This document shows, one piece after another, positions 25,223 to 32,633 of a stretch of DNA of 37,830 bases (position 1 is its first letter; every line of letters starts with the position of its first letter). Under the pieces are notes generated by a model that saw nothing but the letters and a program-made list of their open reading frames with translations, ran no database searches and was not told the origin of the DNA. A program made the position numbers and the translations under genes. The stretch comes from Patescibacteria group bacterium UBA5187 (lineage in GTDB: Bacteria; Patescibacteriota; Minisyncoccia; Phycocordibacterales; PALSA-1337). The stretch lies in contig DHWH01000010.1 of the NCBI GenBank assembly GCA_002413065.1, positions 348 through 38,177 of the forward strand, in the 5' to 3' direction.

Positions 25223-27988
25223 ATGGCATTTTTAAGCAAATTATTCAGTCCAACTCATACCAGCGGGGTCAAGAAATTCGAGCCTGCGGCGGCCAAGATC
25301 AATGAACTGGAAGAACAGATCCGGGCTCTTTCCGATGAGCAATTGAAGGGAAAAACAGCCGAGTTCAAGCAAAAGATTCAGGATGCCACGAAAGATGTCA
25401 TCGTGGGCGATGACGCCCAGGTCAAAGCTAAAGAATCCGAAATTCTTCAGGAAATACTTCCCGAAGCTTTCGCAGTAGTCCGTGAAGCGGCCCGCCGCAC
25501 GCTCGGCCAGAGGCACTTCGATGTGCAGCTGATCGGAGGCATGGTTCTTCATTCGGGGGCAATTGCCGAGATGAGAACAGGTGAAGGAAAGACTTTGGTG
25601 GCGACATTGCCTGCATATTTGAATGCATTAACAGGAAAAGGCGTCCACGTAATCACGGTGAACGACTATCTCTCTCGCCGCGACACGGTATGGATGGGAC
25701 AGATTTATTCCTTCCTCGGATTGTCCGTCGCCGTCATCAACAATGACTCCTCATTCCTATATGATCCCCGGCATACCCAAGAAGTAAAAAATAAGGAAAG
25801 GGAAACAGGTACGGTAAGTGAGAGCGTACAGGGCATAGATGTTCTCGATGCGAAACGCGATCAGCTCGGCGCTTTCAAAGTCATACATGAATTTTTGCGG
25901 CCGGTCTCAAGGCATGAAGCATACATGGCCGACATTACATATGGAACCAATAATGAATTCGGTTTCGATTACCTCCGCGACAATCTGGAGTACACTCCCG
26001 ACAAGCTTCGCCAGCGCGAACCGAATTACGCCATTGTCGACGAGATAGACTCTATTCTTATTGATGAGGCGCGTACTCCTTTGATCATTTCAGCGCCGAC
26101 GCGCGATGCGGAAAGCACGTACAAGCAATTCGCTTCGCTCGTCGGTTCATTCAAGGAAACAGAAGACTACATCGTCGAAGAAAAACACAAATCCATATCT
26201 CTGACCTCGGCCGGCATTACCAAGGCTGAAAAAATGCTGGGCATAGAAAATTTGTACACAGACAAGGGTATAAAGTCAGTCCATCATCTGGAAACAGCCA
26301 TCAAGGCAAAGGCCATTTACCGCAAGGACACGGACTATGTCGTAAAGAACAATGAAATCATGATCGTTGATGTATTCACAGGACGCCTCCAGCCGGGACG
26401 CCGATGGTCCGATGGTTTGCATCAGGCCATTGAAGCCAAAGAAGGCGTATCCATCCAGCAGGAATCGCGCACGTACGCTTCCATCACATTCCAGAACTTT
26501 TTCCGCATGTACAAAAAATTGGCCGGTATGACGGGTACCGCTGCCACATCAGCAGAAGAATTTTTCAAAGTGTACGGACTCGAGGTATATACCGTCCCAA
26601 CCAATGTTCCGGCAACCCGTAAAGATCAGAATGACCAGATCTTCCGCACGGAATTGGGCAAGTTCAAAGCCATTGCCAGAAAGGTCAAACAGCTGCACGA
26701 CAAGGGTCAGCCGGTCCTTATCGGCACGGTCTCCATCGAGAAAAACGAAATACTTTCCCAATTCCTGAAAGGTGAGGGCATCCCTCATGAAATTTTGAAT
26801 GCCAAGAACCACGAGCGTGAAGGAGAGATCGTCGCGCAGGCCGGTAAAAATGGCGCGGTCACCATCGCTACCAACATGGCAGGTCGTGGCGTCGACATCA
26901 AACTCGGCGGCAATCCGAATACGCCCGAATCATATGAAGAAATAAAAAAGAACGGCGGTCTTTTCGTGCTCGGTACCGAACGCCATGAAGCGCGCCGCAT
27001 CGACAACCAGCTTCGCGGACGTTCCGGACGTCAGGGAGATCCGGGCGAAACGCAATTCTTCGTGTCTTTGGAAGATACACTGATGCGCGTATTCGCTTCG
27101 GACACATTGAAATCAATGATGGGCCGCTTGGGTATGGCAGAAGATGAAGCTATCGAACATAAACTTATCTCACGTTCTCTCGAATCTGCTCAGGAAAAAA
27201 TCGAAGGGTTCAATTTTGATTCGCGCAAGCACGTTCTCGAATTCGACGATGTGATCAATCATCATCGCGGAGCAATATATAGCAGACGCAGAAAACTGCT
27301 TTTGGGTTCACTGGACGATGTTGAGAACGAGCTTGCAGCTATTACGGAAGGTGTAGAGATCAGGAATTCAGATATGGTCAAGACGCGGACGGCCCAATTC
27401 GAGGCGGATCCAAGTAAACAGGCTCAAGATCAAGATGCGAAAAAAGATACTGAAAAGGGAATGGTTGAAGAAATAATTGCTAAAAAGATTTCCGAATTCG
27501 GACGTGAGGCATTTTTGCAGGCGGTGCGGGTGATTCTTCTTCAGACAATCGATATGTACTGGGTGGAGCATCTCGAAGTCATGGATTATACGCGTTCAAG
27601 CGTAAGTCTCCGTGCATACGGTCAGCGGGATCCATTGGTTGAATACAAGAAAGAAGGCTTGCGTCTCTTCAAGGAAATGCAGAATGCGATGAAAGAACAG
27701 GTTATCAAGATTCTTCAGCACATCGTGCCTGTCGTGAATGGTCAGCCGATTGCAGGACAAAATTCAGCAGATCTGAGGGAAATTCATGAGAATGCGCAGA
27801 TCATCGGTGGAGGCGATGGTTCGGGTAATTCGGGCAGCATTTCGGGCGGCTCAAATAGTTCGCAATTGACCGCAAAAGGCTCGGAAGTCGGACGTAATGA
27901 CCCGTGTCCATGCGGATCAGGAAAAAAATACAAAAATTGCGGATTGAAGAATACGGAGGAGCATCAGCGGCTGATGGTGGGGAAGTAA
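25223..27988 (+). CDS. secA: Preprotein translocase ATPase subunit SecA
   Basis: 921 aa. It drives secreted proteins through SecYEG at the cytoplasmic membrane. The start is ATG 25223 (MAFLSKLFSP), not the GTG at 25214. Seen in order: nucleotide-binding domain 1 with Walker A MRTGEGKT at 117-124, VHVITVNDYLSRRD, NEFGFDYLRDNL, the DEAD-like VDEIDSILIDEARTPLIIS, then domain 2 with TNMAGRGVDIKLGGNP and LRGRSGRQGDPG, and the helical wing and scaffold with YWVEHLEVMDYTR. A Gly/Ser-rich linker leads to the C-terminal zinc finger CPCGSGKKYKNC, which binds SecB or ribosomes. Full-length and intact. Its stop codon abuts the convergent yerC-like gene with no gap. Confidence 0.97.
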   Translation: MAFLSKLFSPTHTSGVKKFEPAAAKINELEEQIRALSDEQLKGKTAEFKQKIQDATKDVIVGDDAQVKAKESEILQEILPEAFAVVREAARRTLGQRHFDVQLIGGMVLHSGAIAEMRTGEGKTLVATLPAYLNALTGKGVHVITVNDYLSRRDTVWMGQIYSFLGLSVAVINNDSSFLYDPRHTQEVKNKERETGTVSESVQGIDVLDAKRDQLGAFKVIHEFLRPVSRHEAYMADITYGTNNEFGFDYLRDNLEYTPDKLRQREPNYAIVDEIDSILIDEARTPLIISAPTRDAESTYKQFASLVGSFKETEDYIVEEKHKSISLTSAGITKAEKMLGIENLYTDKGIKSVHHLETAIKAKAIYRKDTDYVVKNNEIMIVDVFTGRLQPGRRWSDGLHQAIEAKEGVSIQQESRTYASITFQNFFRMYKKLAGMTGTAATSAEEFFKVYGLEVYTVPTNVPATRKDQNDQIFRTELGKFKAIARKVKQLHDKGQPVLIGTVSIEKNEILSQFLKGEGIPHEILNAKNHEREGEIVAQAGKNGAVTIATNMAGRGVDIKLGGNPNTPESYEEIKKNGGLFVLGTERHEARRIDNQLRGRSGRQGDPGETQFFVSLEDTLMRVFASDTLKSMMGRLGMAEDEAIEHKLISRSLESAQEKIEGFNFDSRKHVLEFDDVINHHRGAIYSRRRKLLLGSLDDVENELAAITEGVEIRNSDMVKTRTAQFEADPSKQAQDQDAKKDTEKGMVEEIIAKKISEFGREAFLQAVRVILLQTIDMYWVEHLEVMDYTRSSVSLRAYGQRDPLVEYKKEGLRLFKEMQNAMKEQVIKILQHIVPVVNGQPIAGQNSADLREIHENAQIIGGGDGSGNSGSISGGSNSSQLTAKGSEVGRNDPCPCGSGKKYKNCGLKNTEEHQRLMVGK

Positions 27989-28291
27989 CTAGTCAAAATA
28001 ACGCCGGCCGTGGGGATTGAACTTTTTGATTATCTGTTGAAAGCCGCCTCTTTTGTCGATGAGTTTTCTGGAAATGCCCGAAATCGTTTTTGAACTTAGT
28101 TGTGTCATTTGCTCGATTTGAGAATACGGAGCTCCATCATATAGTAAGCAAGCTGCATGAAGTCTATTGGCAAGTGAGTCGATTTCTTTTTTAGTGAGAA
28201 GATCCTTCAGTAGGTCTCTAATCAAATGTGTGTTTTCTGCTAGCACAAATGCCTGCACGAGTCTTTCTTTGTCAGGATAGTTCCAATACAT
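27989..28291 (-). CDS. YerC/YecD family TrpR-like transcriptional regulator
   Basis: 100 aa, all-helical. LLKDLLTKKEIDSLANRL is the TrpR-family dimerisation helix, and YSQIEQMTQLSSKTISGISRK is the helix-turn-helix. Members of this family are related to the tryptophan repressor but often lack a known ligand; in Firmicutes they sit near amino-acid or stress genes. The gene runs towards secA, with the two stop codons adjacent. A 10-bp perfect inverted repeat (28319-28341) upstream of its promoter is a natural candidate for its own operator. Unknown inducer. Confidence 0.85.
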   Translation of the reverse strand: MYWNYPDKERLVQAFVLAENTHLIRDLLKDLLTKKEIDSLANRLHAACLLYDGAPYSQIEQMTQLSSKTISGISRKLIDKRGGFQQIIKKFNPHGRRYFD

Positions 28292-28301
28292 AGGTTGGGG
28301 T

Positions 28302-28307
28302 AGTATA
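28302..28307 (-). promoter_or_regulatory. -10 box of the yerC-like gene
   Basis: Reads TATACT on the - strand, ten bases before the start codon (28291). Leader would be about three bases. Confidence 0.5.
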
Positions 28308-28318
28308 TCAAAAATTGA

Positions 28319-28341
28319 GCCACTTTCCGATGGAAAGTGGC
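28319..28341. promoter_or_regulatory. Perfect 10-bp inverted repeat, candidate operator
   Basis: GCCACTTTCC (28319-28328), three-base centre gat, GGAAAGTGGC (28332-28341). It lies 28 bases upstream of the yerC-like start codon and about 98 bases upstream of the divergent zinc-ribbon gene, well placed to control both. Not followed by a T-run on the + side, so a terminator is less likely. Confidence 0.5.
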
Positions 28342-28415
28342 ATATTTCGGAATAATGTATCCTAGCACTTGGATATATTTCGGGCGAGATAGATGCGCAA
28401 TATATTCGAAAGTAG

Positions 28416-28421
28416 TATTAT
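28416..28421 (+). promoter_or_regulatory. Possible -10 box for the zinc-ribbon/Nudix pair
   Basis: TATTAT at 28416-28421, 17 bases before ATG 28439. No clear -35. Motif match only. Confidence 0.3.
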
Positions 28422-28438
28422 TATTCACATTACGACCT

Positions 28439-28612
28439 ATGAAAAAAGCCGAACAAAAAATTGGAAAAACAAAAGGCACGAAATCAATTGAACATTTTCA
28501 TCATTTTCGCTGCGGCTCCTGCAACAAATGGTGGGGCATCGGCGATGCGCCATCGAAAAGGAAAGAATGGTATTGTCCATGGTGCGGCATTGAAAATACA
28601 TATGGAAAATAA
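28439..28612 (+). CDS. Zinc-ribbon mini-protein (57 aa)
   Basis: 57 aa from ATG 28439; the longer upstream open frame has no coding character. Two Cys pairs, FRCGSCNKWW (C25, C28) and WYCPWCGIEN (C46, C49), form a typical zinc ribbon, with a Lys-rich N-terminal arm. Function unknown; such small zinc ribbons bind nucleic acid or other proteins. Its end overlaps the first possible start of the Nudix gene (28602) or lies one base before the second (28614), so the two are likely co-translated. Confidence 0.75.
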   Translation: MKKAEQKIGKTKGTKSIEHFHHFRCGSCNKWWGIGDAPSKRKEWYCPWCGIENTYGK

Positions 28613-28613
28613 A

Positions 28614-29105
28614 ATGGACCACAACCACCAAAACAGACCGAGAAAAATTCTTACCCTATGTTTCGTTCATCAGCATCCGCGAATTCTCTTGGGCATGAAA
28701 AAACAAGGATTTGGAGCAGGACGATGGAATGGGTTCGGCGGCAAAGTCGAACCGGGCGAATCGATCGAGGATGCGGCGCGAAGGGAAATGAAGGAAGAGG
28801 CTGGCATCGAAGTGCGTGAAATTAAAAAAATGGGAGTCATTGATTTTGAGTTTCGCGGCAAACCGGAAATTTTGGAAGTTCACATATTCAAGTCCGTGGA
28901 GTTTTCCGGGGAGCCGACCGAAAGCGATGAAATGCGACCACAATGGTTCTCCGTCGATCAGATTCCTTTTACAGAAATGTGGACTGACGATATATATTGG
29001 CTGCCGCTCTTTTTAAAAAATATAAAATTCACCGCACGGTTTCTTTTTGATGAAAAGGATCAAGTCTTGGAGCATACGATTCACAAAACCATTAAGGTGT
29101 GGTAA
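28614..29105 (+). CDS. MTH1-like Nudix hydrolase (8-oxo-dGTP diphosphatase candidate)
   Basis: 163 aa from ATG 28614 (ATG 28602 adds four residues; the longer frame from 28461 is not supported). The Nudix box GX5EX7REUXEEXGU is complete: G43, E49, R57-E58, E61-E62, G64. Around it the protein is strikingly like the animal enzyme MTH1/NUDT1: LLGMKKQGFGAGRWNGFGGK at residues 25-44, SDEMRPQWFSVDQIPF at 104-119, and MWTDDIYWLPL, which keeps the Trp and Asp-Asp that read 8-oxo-guanine in MTH1. It should cleave oxidised purine dNTPs to monophosphates and keep them out of DNA. Partner of the zinc-ribbon gene. Confidence 0.9.
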   Translation: MDHNHQNRPRKILTLCFVHQHPRILLGMKKQGFGAGRWNGFGGKVEPGESIEDAARREMKEEAGIEVREIKKMGVIDFEFRGKPEILEVHIFKSVEFSGEPTESDEMRPQWFSVDQIPFTEMWTDDIYWLPLFLKNIKFTARFLFDEKDQVLEHTIHKTIKVW

Positions 29106-29115
29106 AGTGAAATTC

Positions 29116-30177
29116 ATGAATTCTCGTATTTCTTCATATTTTTTCTTTATATTGCTGTTTGCGGCGGTTGTAGCGGCTGTTCTCATATTGTTTCCTTTCC
29201 TGACCCCTCTTGTATTGGCTATTGCGGCTGCAGTTATCGTGTACCCGGTGTATTCGGGCATTCATCGTTTCTTGGGAACAGGCCCTTTCAAAAACACCAT
29301 TGCGGCTCTGATCACGGTTATTCTGACTCTCGTGGTCATATTGGTGCCACTTTTTTTCCTGGCAGGAAGCGTATACAGCGAAGTTCAGACACTCTACGGC
29401 ATGCTTATCGATGAAGCCAATCGTTCTCAGGTAATAGATGCGCTCAATACGCCATGGAAATCACTTTCCAGTATGGTATTCGGCGTTCTGCCTCAGCACT
29501 CATTCGATTCTCTCAATATCACTGAATATTTGAAAAGCATCCTGGAATGGGTCTTTTCCAACCTCGACAATGTCTTCTCGAGTCTGGCCAAGGTCGTCGC
29601 TTATTCAGTCGTGTTCTTGCTGGCACTCTTTTATTTCCTGCGAGATGGGGAAATGATCAAAAAACGTTTTATCTCCTGGAGTCCATTATTAGATGCGAAT
29701 GACGCGTATATAACCCAGACCTTCAAGAAGGCGATCCGTTCCGTGCTCGCGGGTACGTTGGCAGTCAGCTTGATCGACGGAGTTTCCATCGGCCTTTCGT
29801 TTCTTACGTTCGGCATTCCCGCACCGGCTTTGTGGGGTACGGTCGCGGCTATCGCAGCGCTTGTCCCTGGATTTGGAACCAGTCTTGTAGTTTTGCCTGC
29901 TGTCGCATACCTGGTCTTTACGGGTTCATATGTATATGCTGCCGGTCTTTTGGTCTGGGGCTACGCAACAATTTTTATTGTCGATCACATACTCGGTCCG
30001 AGTCTCGTAAATCGCGGTATACACATTCATCCGTTTCTGATCTTGTTATCGGTATTGGGAGGGCTTCTCGTATTCGGTATCGTCGGATTTGTAATGGGAC
30101 CGCTCATACTCGTCTTTCTTATTACGCTTCTGGACATCTACAAGAACTCTTTTGTGAAGTCAGATACTAAAATATAA
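29116..30177 (+). CDS. AI-2E/PerM family membrane protein
   Basis: 353 aa with about eight hydrophobic segments. N-terminal pairs lie at ~9-45 and ~60-83, then a long soluble loop (~85-160), then a C-terminal membrane half. The family signature is visible: FGIPAPALWGTVAAIAALVP, DHILGPSLVNRGIHIHPFLI, and SVLGGLLVFGIVGFVMGPLI. Members move small solutes or ions; E. coli TqsA exports the signal AI-2, others are Na+/H+ antiporters. Substrate here is unknown. The start ATG 29116 is taken over GTG 29107 (longer frame from 29047 overlaps the Nudix gene). Its TAA stop lies inside the -10 box of obg. Confidence 0.82.
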   Translation: MNSRISSYFFFILLFAAVVAAVLILFPFLTPLVLAIAAAVIVYPVYSGIHRFLGTGPFKNTIAALITVILTLVVILVPLFFLAGSVYSEVQTLYGMLIDEANRSQVIDALNTPWKSLSSMVFGVLPQHSFDSLNITEYLKSILEWVFSNLDNVFSSLAKVVAYSVVFLLALFYFLRDGEMIKKRFISWSPLLDANDAYITQTFKKAIRSVLAGTLAVSLIDGVSIGLSFLTFGIPAPALWGTVAAIAALVPGFGTSLVVLPAVAYLVFTGSYVYAAGLLVWGYATIFIVDHILGPSLVNRGIHIHPFLILLSVLGGLLVFGIVGFVMGPLILVFLITLLDIYKNSFVKSDTKI

Positions 30178-30178
30178 T
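30173..30178 (+). promoter_or_regulatory. -10 box for obg, containing the upstream stop codon
   Basis: TATAAT at 30173-30178; the TAA stop of the AI-2E gene is 30175-30177. ATG of obg follows 13 bases later, so the leader would be about five bases. Confidence 0.5.
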
Positions 30179-30191
30179 ATTCTTTACTACC

Positions 30192-31280
30192 ATGGCATTC
30201 ATAGACGAAATACAATTTCATGCGAAAGCAGGCGACGGCGGAATAGGCGTCGTGCGCTGGCGTCATGAGCGCGGCAAAGAATATGCCGGTGCAGCCGGCG
30301 GCAATGGAGGCGCAGGCGGTGACATATATGTACGCGCCGTTCGCGACATCAATATGCTCGCGCGCCACAAGGCCGTGAAGACATTTACTTCAGGCAAGGG
30401 CCGTGATGGTCAGAACTGGAGCATGCAAGGAAAAAGTGGCGAAGATTGCACCATCGATATACCTGTCGGATCAGTCGTTACCAACATGAACAGCGGGCGC
30501 GTCGTTGAGCTTGTTACAGACGGACAGATTTCGAAAATTCTCCACGGAGGACGCGGCGGTCTGGGCAATGAATATTTCAAAGCTTCCACCAATGTGCGTC
30601 CCGAACAATCCACAGGCGGTACGCCCGGGGAAGAAGCGGACTTCAAAGTCGAGCTCAACCTTATTGCTGATGCCGGCCTCATCGGACTTCCTAATGCCGG
30701 CAAGTCAAGTCTGCTCAATGCTCTGACAAATGCGAATGCCAAAGTGGGAAATTATGCGTTCACGACACTCGATCCGAACCTCGGCGCTCTTCCCGGAGGA
30801 TACATTCTCGCCGATCTCCCGGGTCTCATCGAAGGCGCCGCTGAAGGGAAAGGCCTCGGTCACAAGTTTCTCAAGCATGTAAAGCGTACACGAATGGTTC
30901 TTCATCTTGTATCGTTGGAAAATGCAGGCGCAGGTGCGGGCGTCACCGGACTCGAACAAGCCTACCGCACGGTCCGCGAAGAATTGGAAAAATTCGGCAA
31001 CGGCCTCAACGAAAAAACAGAAGTTATTATTTTGACGAAGACTGATATTGCCGATGCGCAGGCCGTCAAGGAAGCTTGCGCCGCATTACAAAAATACGGC
31101 CATGATATTCTTGAAGTCTCCGTTCTCGACGACACCTCGATCAAATCGCTTTCTGATAACATCGCACGAAAGTTGGAGGCGGAAGCTGCGGCAGAGACAA
31201 AGGCATCCATGGATGCAGGCGAAATGTCCGATGCGGATACTGGTTCAGTAATGGAAGGCGCAACAGAGTCCGCTGAGTAA
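30192..31280 (+). CDS. obg: Obg/CgtA GTPase, short form
   Basis: 362 aa. The glycine-rich Obg fold fills residues 1-~158 (AGAAGGNGGAGGDIYVRAV, SGKGRDGQNW, LHGGRGGLGNEYFK). The G domain follows: G1 GLPNAGKSS (165-173), switch I FTTLDPNLG, G3 DLPG (208-211), G4 TKTD (282-285), G5-like EVSVLDD. Obg binds the 50S subunit and links ribosome assembly to GTP/ppGpp levels. The C-terminal OCT domain of some relatives is absent; the end is an acidic Ala-rich tail. Start ATG is supported by MAFIDEIQFHAKAGDGG, the usual N-terminus. Confidence 0.95.
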   Translation: MAFIDEIQFHAKAGDGGIGVVRWRHERGKEYAGAAGGNGGAGGDIYVRAVRDINMLARHKAVKTFTSGKGRDGQNWSMQGKSGEDCTIDIPVGSVVTNMNSGRVVELVTDGQISKILHGGRGGLGNEYFKASTNVRPEQSTGGTPGEEADFKVELNLIADAGLIGLPNAGKSSLLNALTNANAKVGNYAFTTLDPNLGALPGGYILADLPGLIEGAAEGKGLGHKFLKHVKRTRMVLHLVSLENAGAGAGVTGLEQAYRTVREELEKFGNGLNEKTEVIILTKTDIADAQAVKEACAALQKYGHDILEVSVLDDTSIKSLSDNIARKLEAEAAAETKASMDAGEMSDADTGSVMEGATESAE

Positions 31281-31323
31281 GAGTTGCCCAGGGCGGAACT
31301 TTCTGGTAATCTCAGCGTCAGAT

Positions 31324-31602
31324 ATGAATACGTCTGAACGCGAACCGTACGAACGTGCACGGAACGCGAAACAATTCCCTAGATATGCTGACGCCTTTTT
31401 GAATGGCGACATTCTCATCTTGGAGAATGTCGAGAAAAGAGAGATGATCTTACGTTGGACCGATACCTCGGTATGTCTTCCGGACATGCGACTTGTCCAG
31501 CATGTATTAAGTCATTTTGCCCGTTGTCCGCTGGAGGTTCAAAAATTTGATATTTGTGGCGATAACGGCAAAGGCATCCAACTCGTATGGCCGATGAGTT
31601 GA
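31324..31602 (+). CDS. Small protein of unknown function (92 aa)
   Basis: I do not recognise the family. It is soluble, with no signal peptide. The N-terminal third is charged (SEREPYERARNAKQF), the middle reads LNGDILILENVEKREMILRW as two probable strands, and the end PLEVQKFDICGDNGKGIQLVW as another strand pair with a single Cys. TTGCCC (31284-31289) and TAATCT (31307-31312), 17 bases apart and preceded by TGG, could be a promoter with almost no leader. A terminator-like hairpin (31630-31653) follows. A - strand frame over part of it looks like a shadow. Confidence 0.55.
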   Translation: MNTSEREPYERARNAKQFPRYADAFLNGDILILENVEKREMILRWTDTSVCLPDMRLVQHVLSHFARCPLEVQKFDICGDNGKGIQLVWPMS

Positions 31603-31629
31603 TTGATCGACAACTAGGTTCGCCGACTT

Positions 31630-31653
31630 GCTGGGTAAACCCTGGCTTTTTTT
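31630..31653 (+). terminator. Probable terminator for the + strand obg/small-gene unit
   Basis: GCTGGG (31630-31635) pairs with CCTGGC (31641-31646), including two G-U pairs, followed by seven Ts (31647-31653). It lies inside the 3' end of the convergent transporter gene. Confidence 0.4.
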
Positions 31654-32154
31654 ATTTCTGCAAAATATGGCAAAGCTATCGCGCAGATGATTAGTATACC
31701 GCCGATAATGACTTGAGAATTTAATGTTTGGCGGAATATAAGAATACCAAAACCGATACTAAATACGATCTCCAGTAATCCTAATAGGCCACCAATACTT
31801 GCCTCCGCGTATTTGAGTCCGTGGATGATAGCCCAAAATCCTACGAGGCTAACCAGTGTGTATGCGATCTGATACACCCATATCAATTCGAATGAGAACG
31901 GATGCTGAGTCTCTCCGATGTACAACGAGATGATTATGTTCGTAATGAAGATGACTAGCCAACTGAGCCATGACAAATAAAGAGGAGAGTAGTCACCGGA
32001 TAATTTCTTGGAGAACGATATCTCACTTCCACTTGCAATGCCGTTTACGATTGCCATCAGGGCAGCGAAAAGTGCAAAAGCAATGATAGAAAAAGAGAAT
32101 GTTATGTAAAGTCCGAGGCAAGCGATTATAAGTGACACAATTTTTGTAGCAGTG

Positions 32155-32176
32155 ATTTTTTCCTTAAGGAAAAAAT
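32155..32176. repeat. Perfect 22-bp palindrome at the transporter frameshift
   Basis: Two 11-bp arms without spacer: A, T6, CC, TT, then AA, GG, A6, T. It sits within the transporter coding sequence, exactly at the frame break. Confidence 0.85.
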
Positions 32177-32530
32177 ACCGACGGCATACATTGTGAGTAG
32201 CATGCTTACAAAGAAGAGCAGTGTTGCCGTACCGATGTCCATGTGATTGAAAGCATAAAATATCGGGGCTTGTGTCAGAGAAGTAGCGATCAGAAATATA
32301 GAAAGCCAACCCCAGTCAGCTTTCTTGATTGGAACAATATGCTTACCGTAGTATAAGATTGGAAATAGTATGACTGTAAGGATTAGTCCTCGAGTCCATC
32401 CCTGATAGAATGGTCCGAACGAACTTCCAATTAATTTTGACCATACGCCGTAACTGCCGAACATCAGTGTAGATAGCAAGATCAATAGGATGCCGCGTTT
32501 CTTTAAATTAACTGCCGAAGTCATTGTTGA

Positions 32531-32536
32531 AGTATA
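32531..32536 (-). promoter_or_regulatory. Leaderless promoter of the EamA-type gene
   Basis: TATACT on the - strand, six bases before the start codon (32524), so transcription would start at about the A of ATG. Confidence 0.5.
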
Positions 32537-32551
32537 AGGTAAATAAGAAAT

Positions 32552-32571
32552 AAAAAATAGGATATACCTAT
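32552..32571 (-). terminator. Weak terminator after gatB
   Basis: On the - strand ATAGG (32571-32567) pairs with CCTAT (32561-32557) around a five-base loop, and six Ts (32557-32552) follow. The stem is short and AT-rich. It lies just upstream of the EamA-type promoter. Confidence 0.35.
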
Positions 32572-32633
32572 CATCGGGGCAGGGGATCTAAGAGCCTGAC
32601 TTCCCAATTACTTTTATATACCCTTACTAACCT

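Larger units (their letters stand above)
31614..32524 (-). pseudogene. EamA/DMT-family transporter interrupted by a frameshift
   Basis: Two frames give one ~303-residue, ten-helix drug/metabolite transporter. The N-terminal frame (32524 to about 32170) has GILLILLSTLMFGSYGVWSK and ATLLFFVSMLLTMYAVGIF; the second frame (about 32175 to 31614) continues with FLKEKITATKIVSLIIACLG and ends with ILIFRQTLNSQVIIGGILII. The break is at a run of six Ts on the - strand (A6, 32170-32175); seven would restore one frame, and a -1 slip on TTTTTT gives the same result. The run is one arm of a perfect 22-bp palindrome (32155-32176). Broken gene, sequencing error, or slippage. EamA proteins export metabolites; substrate unknown. 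Confidence 0.8.

Noticed and set aside
28461..28601. Extended N-terminus of the Nudix protein
   Set aside because: It overlaps the zinc-ribbon gene in another frame and has no counterpart in MTH1-like proteins.
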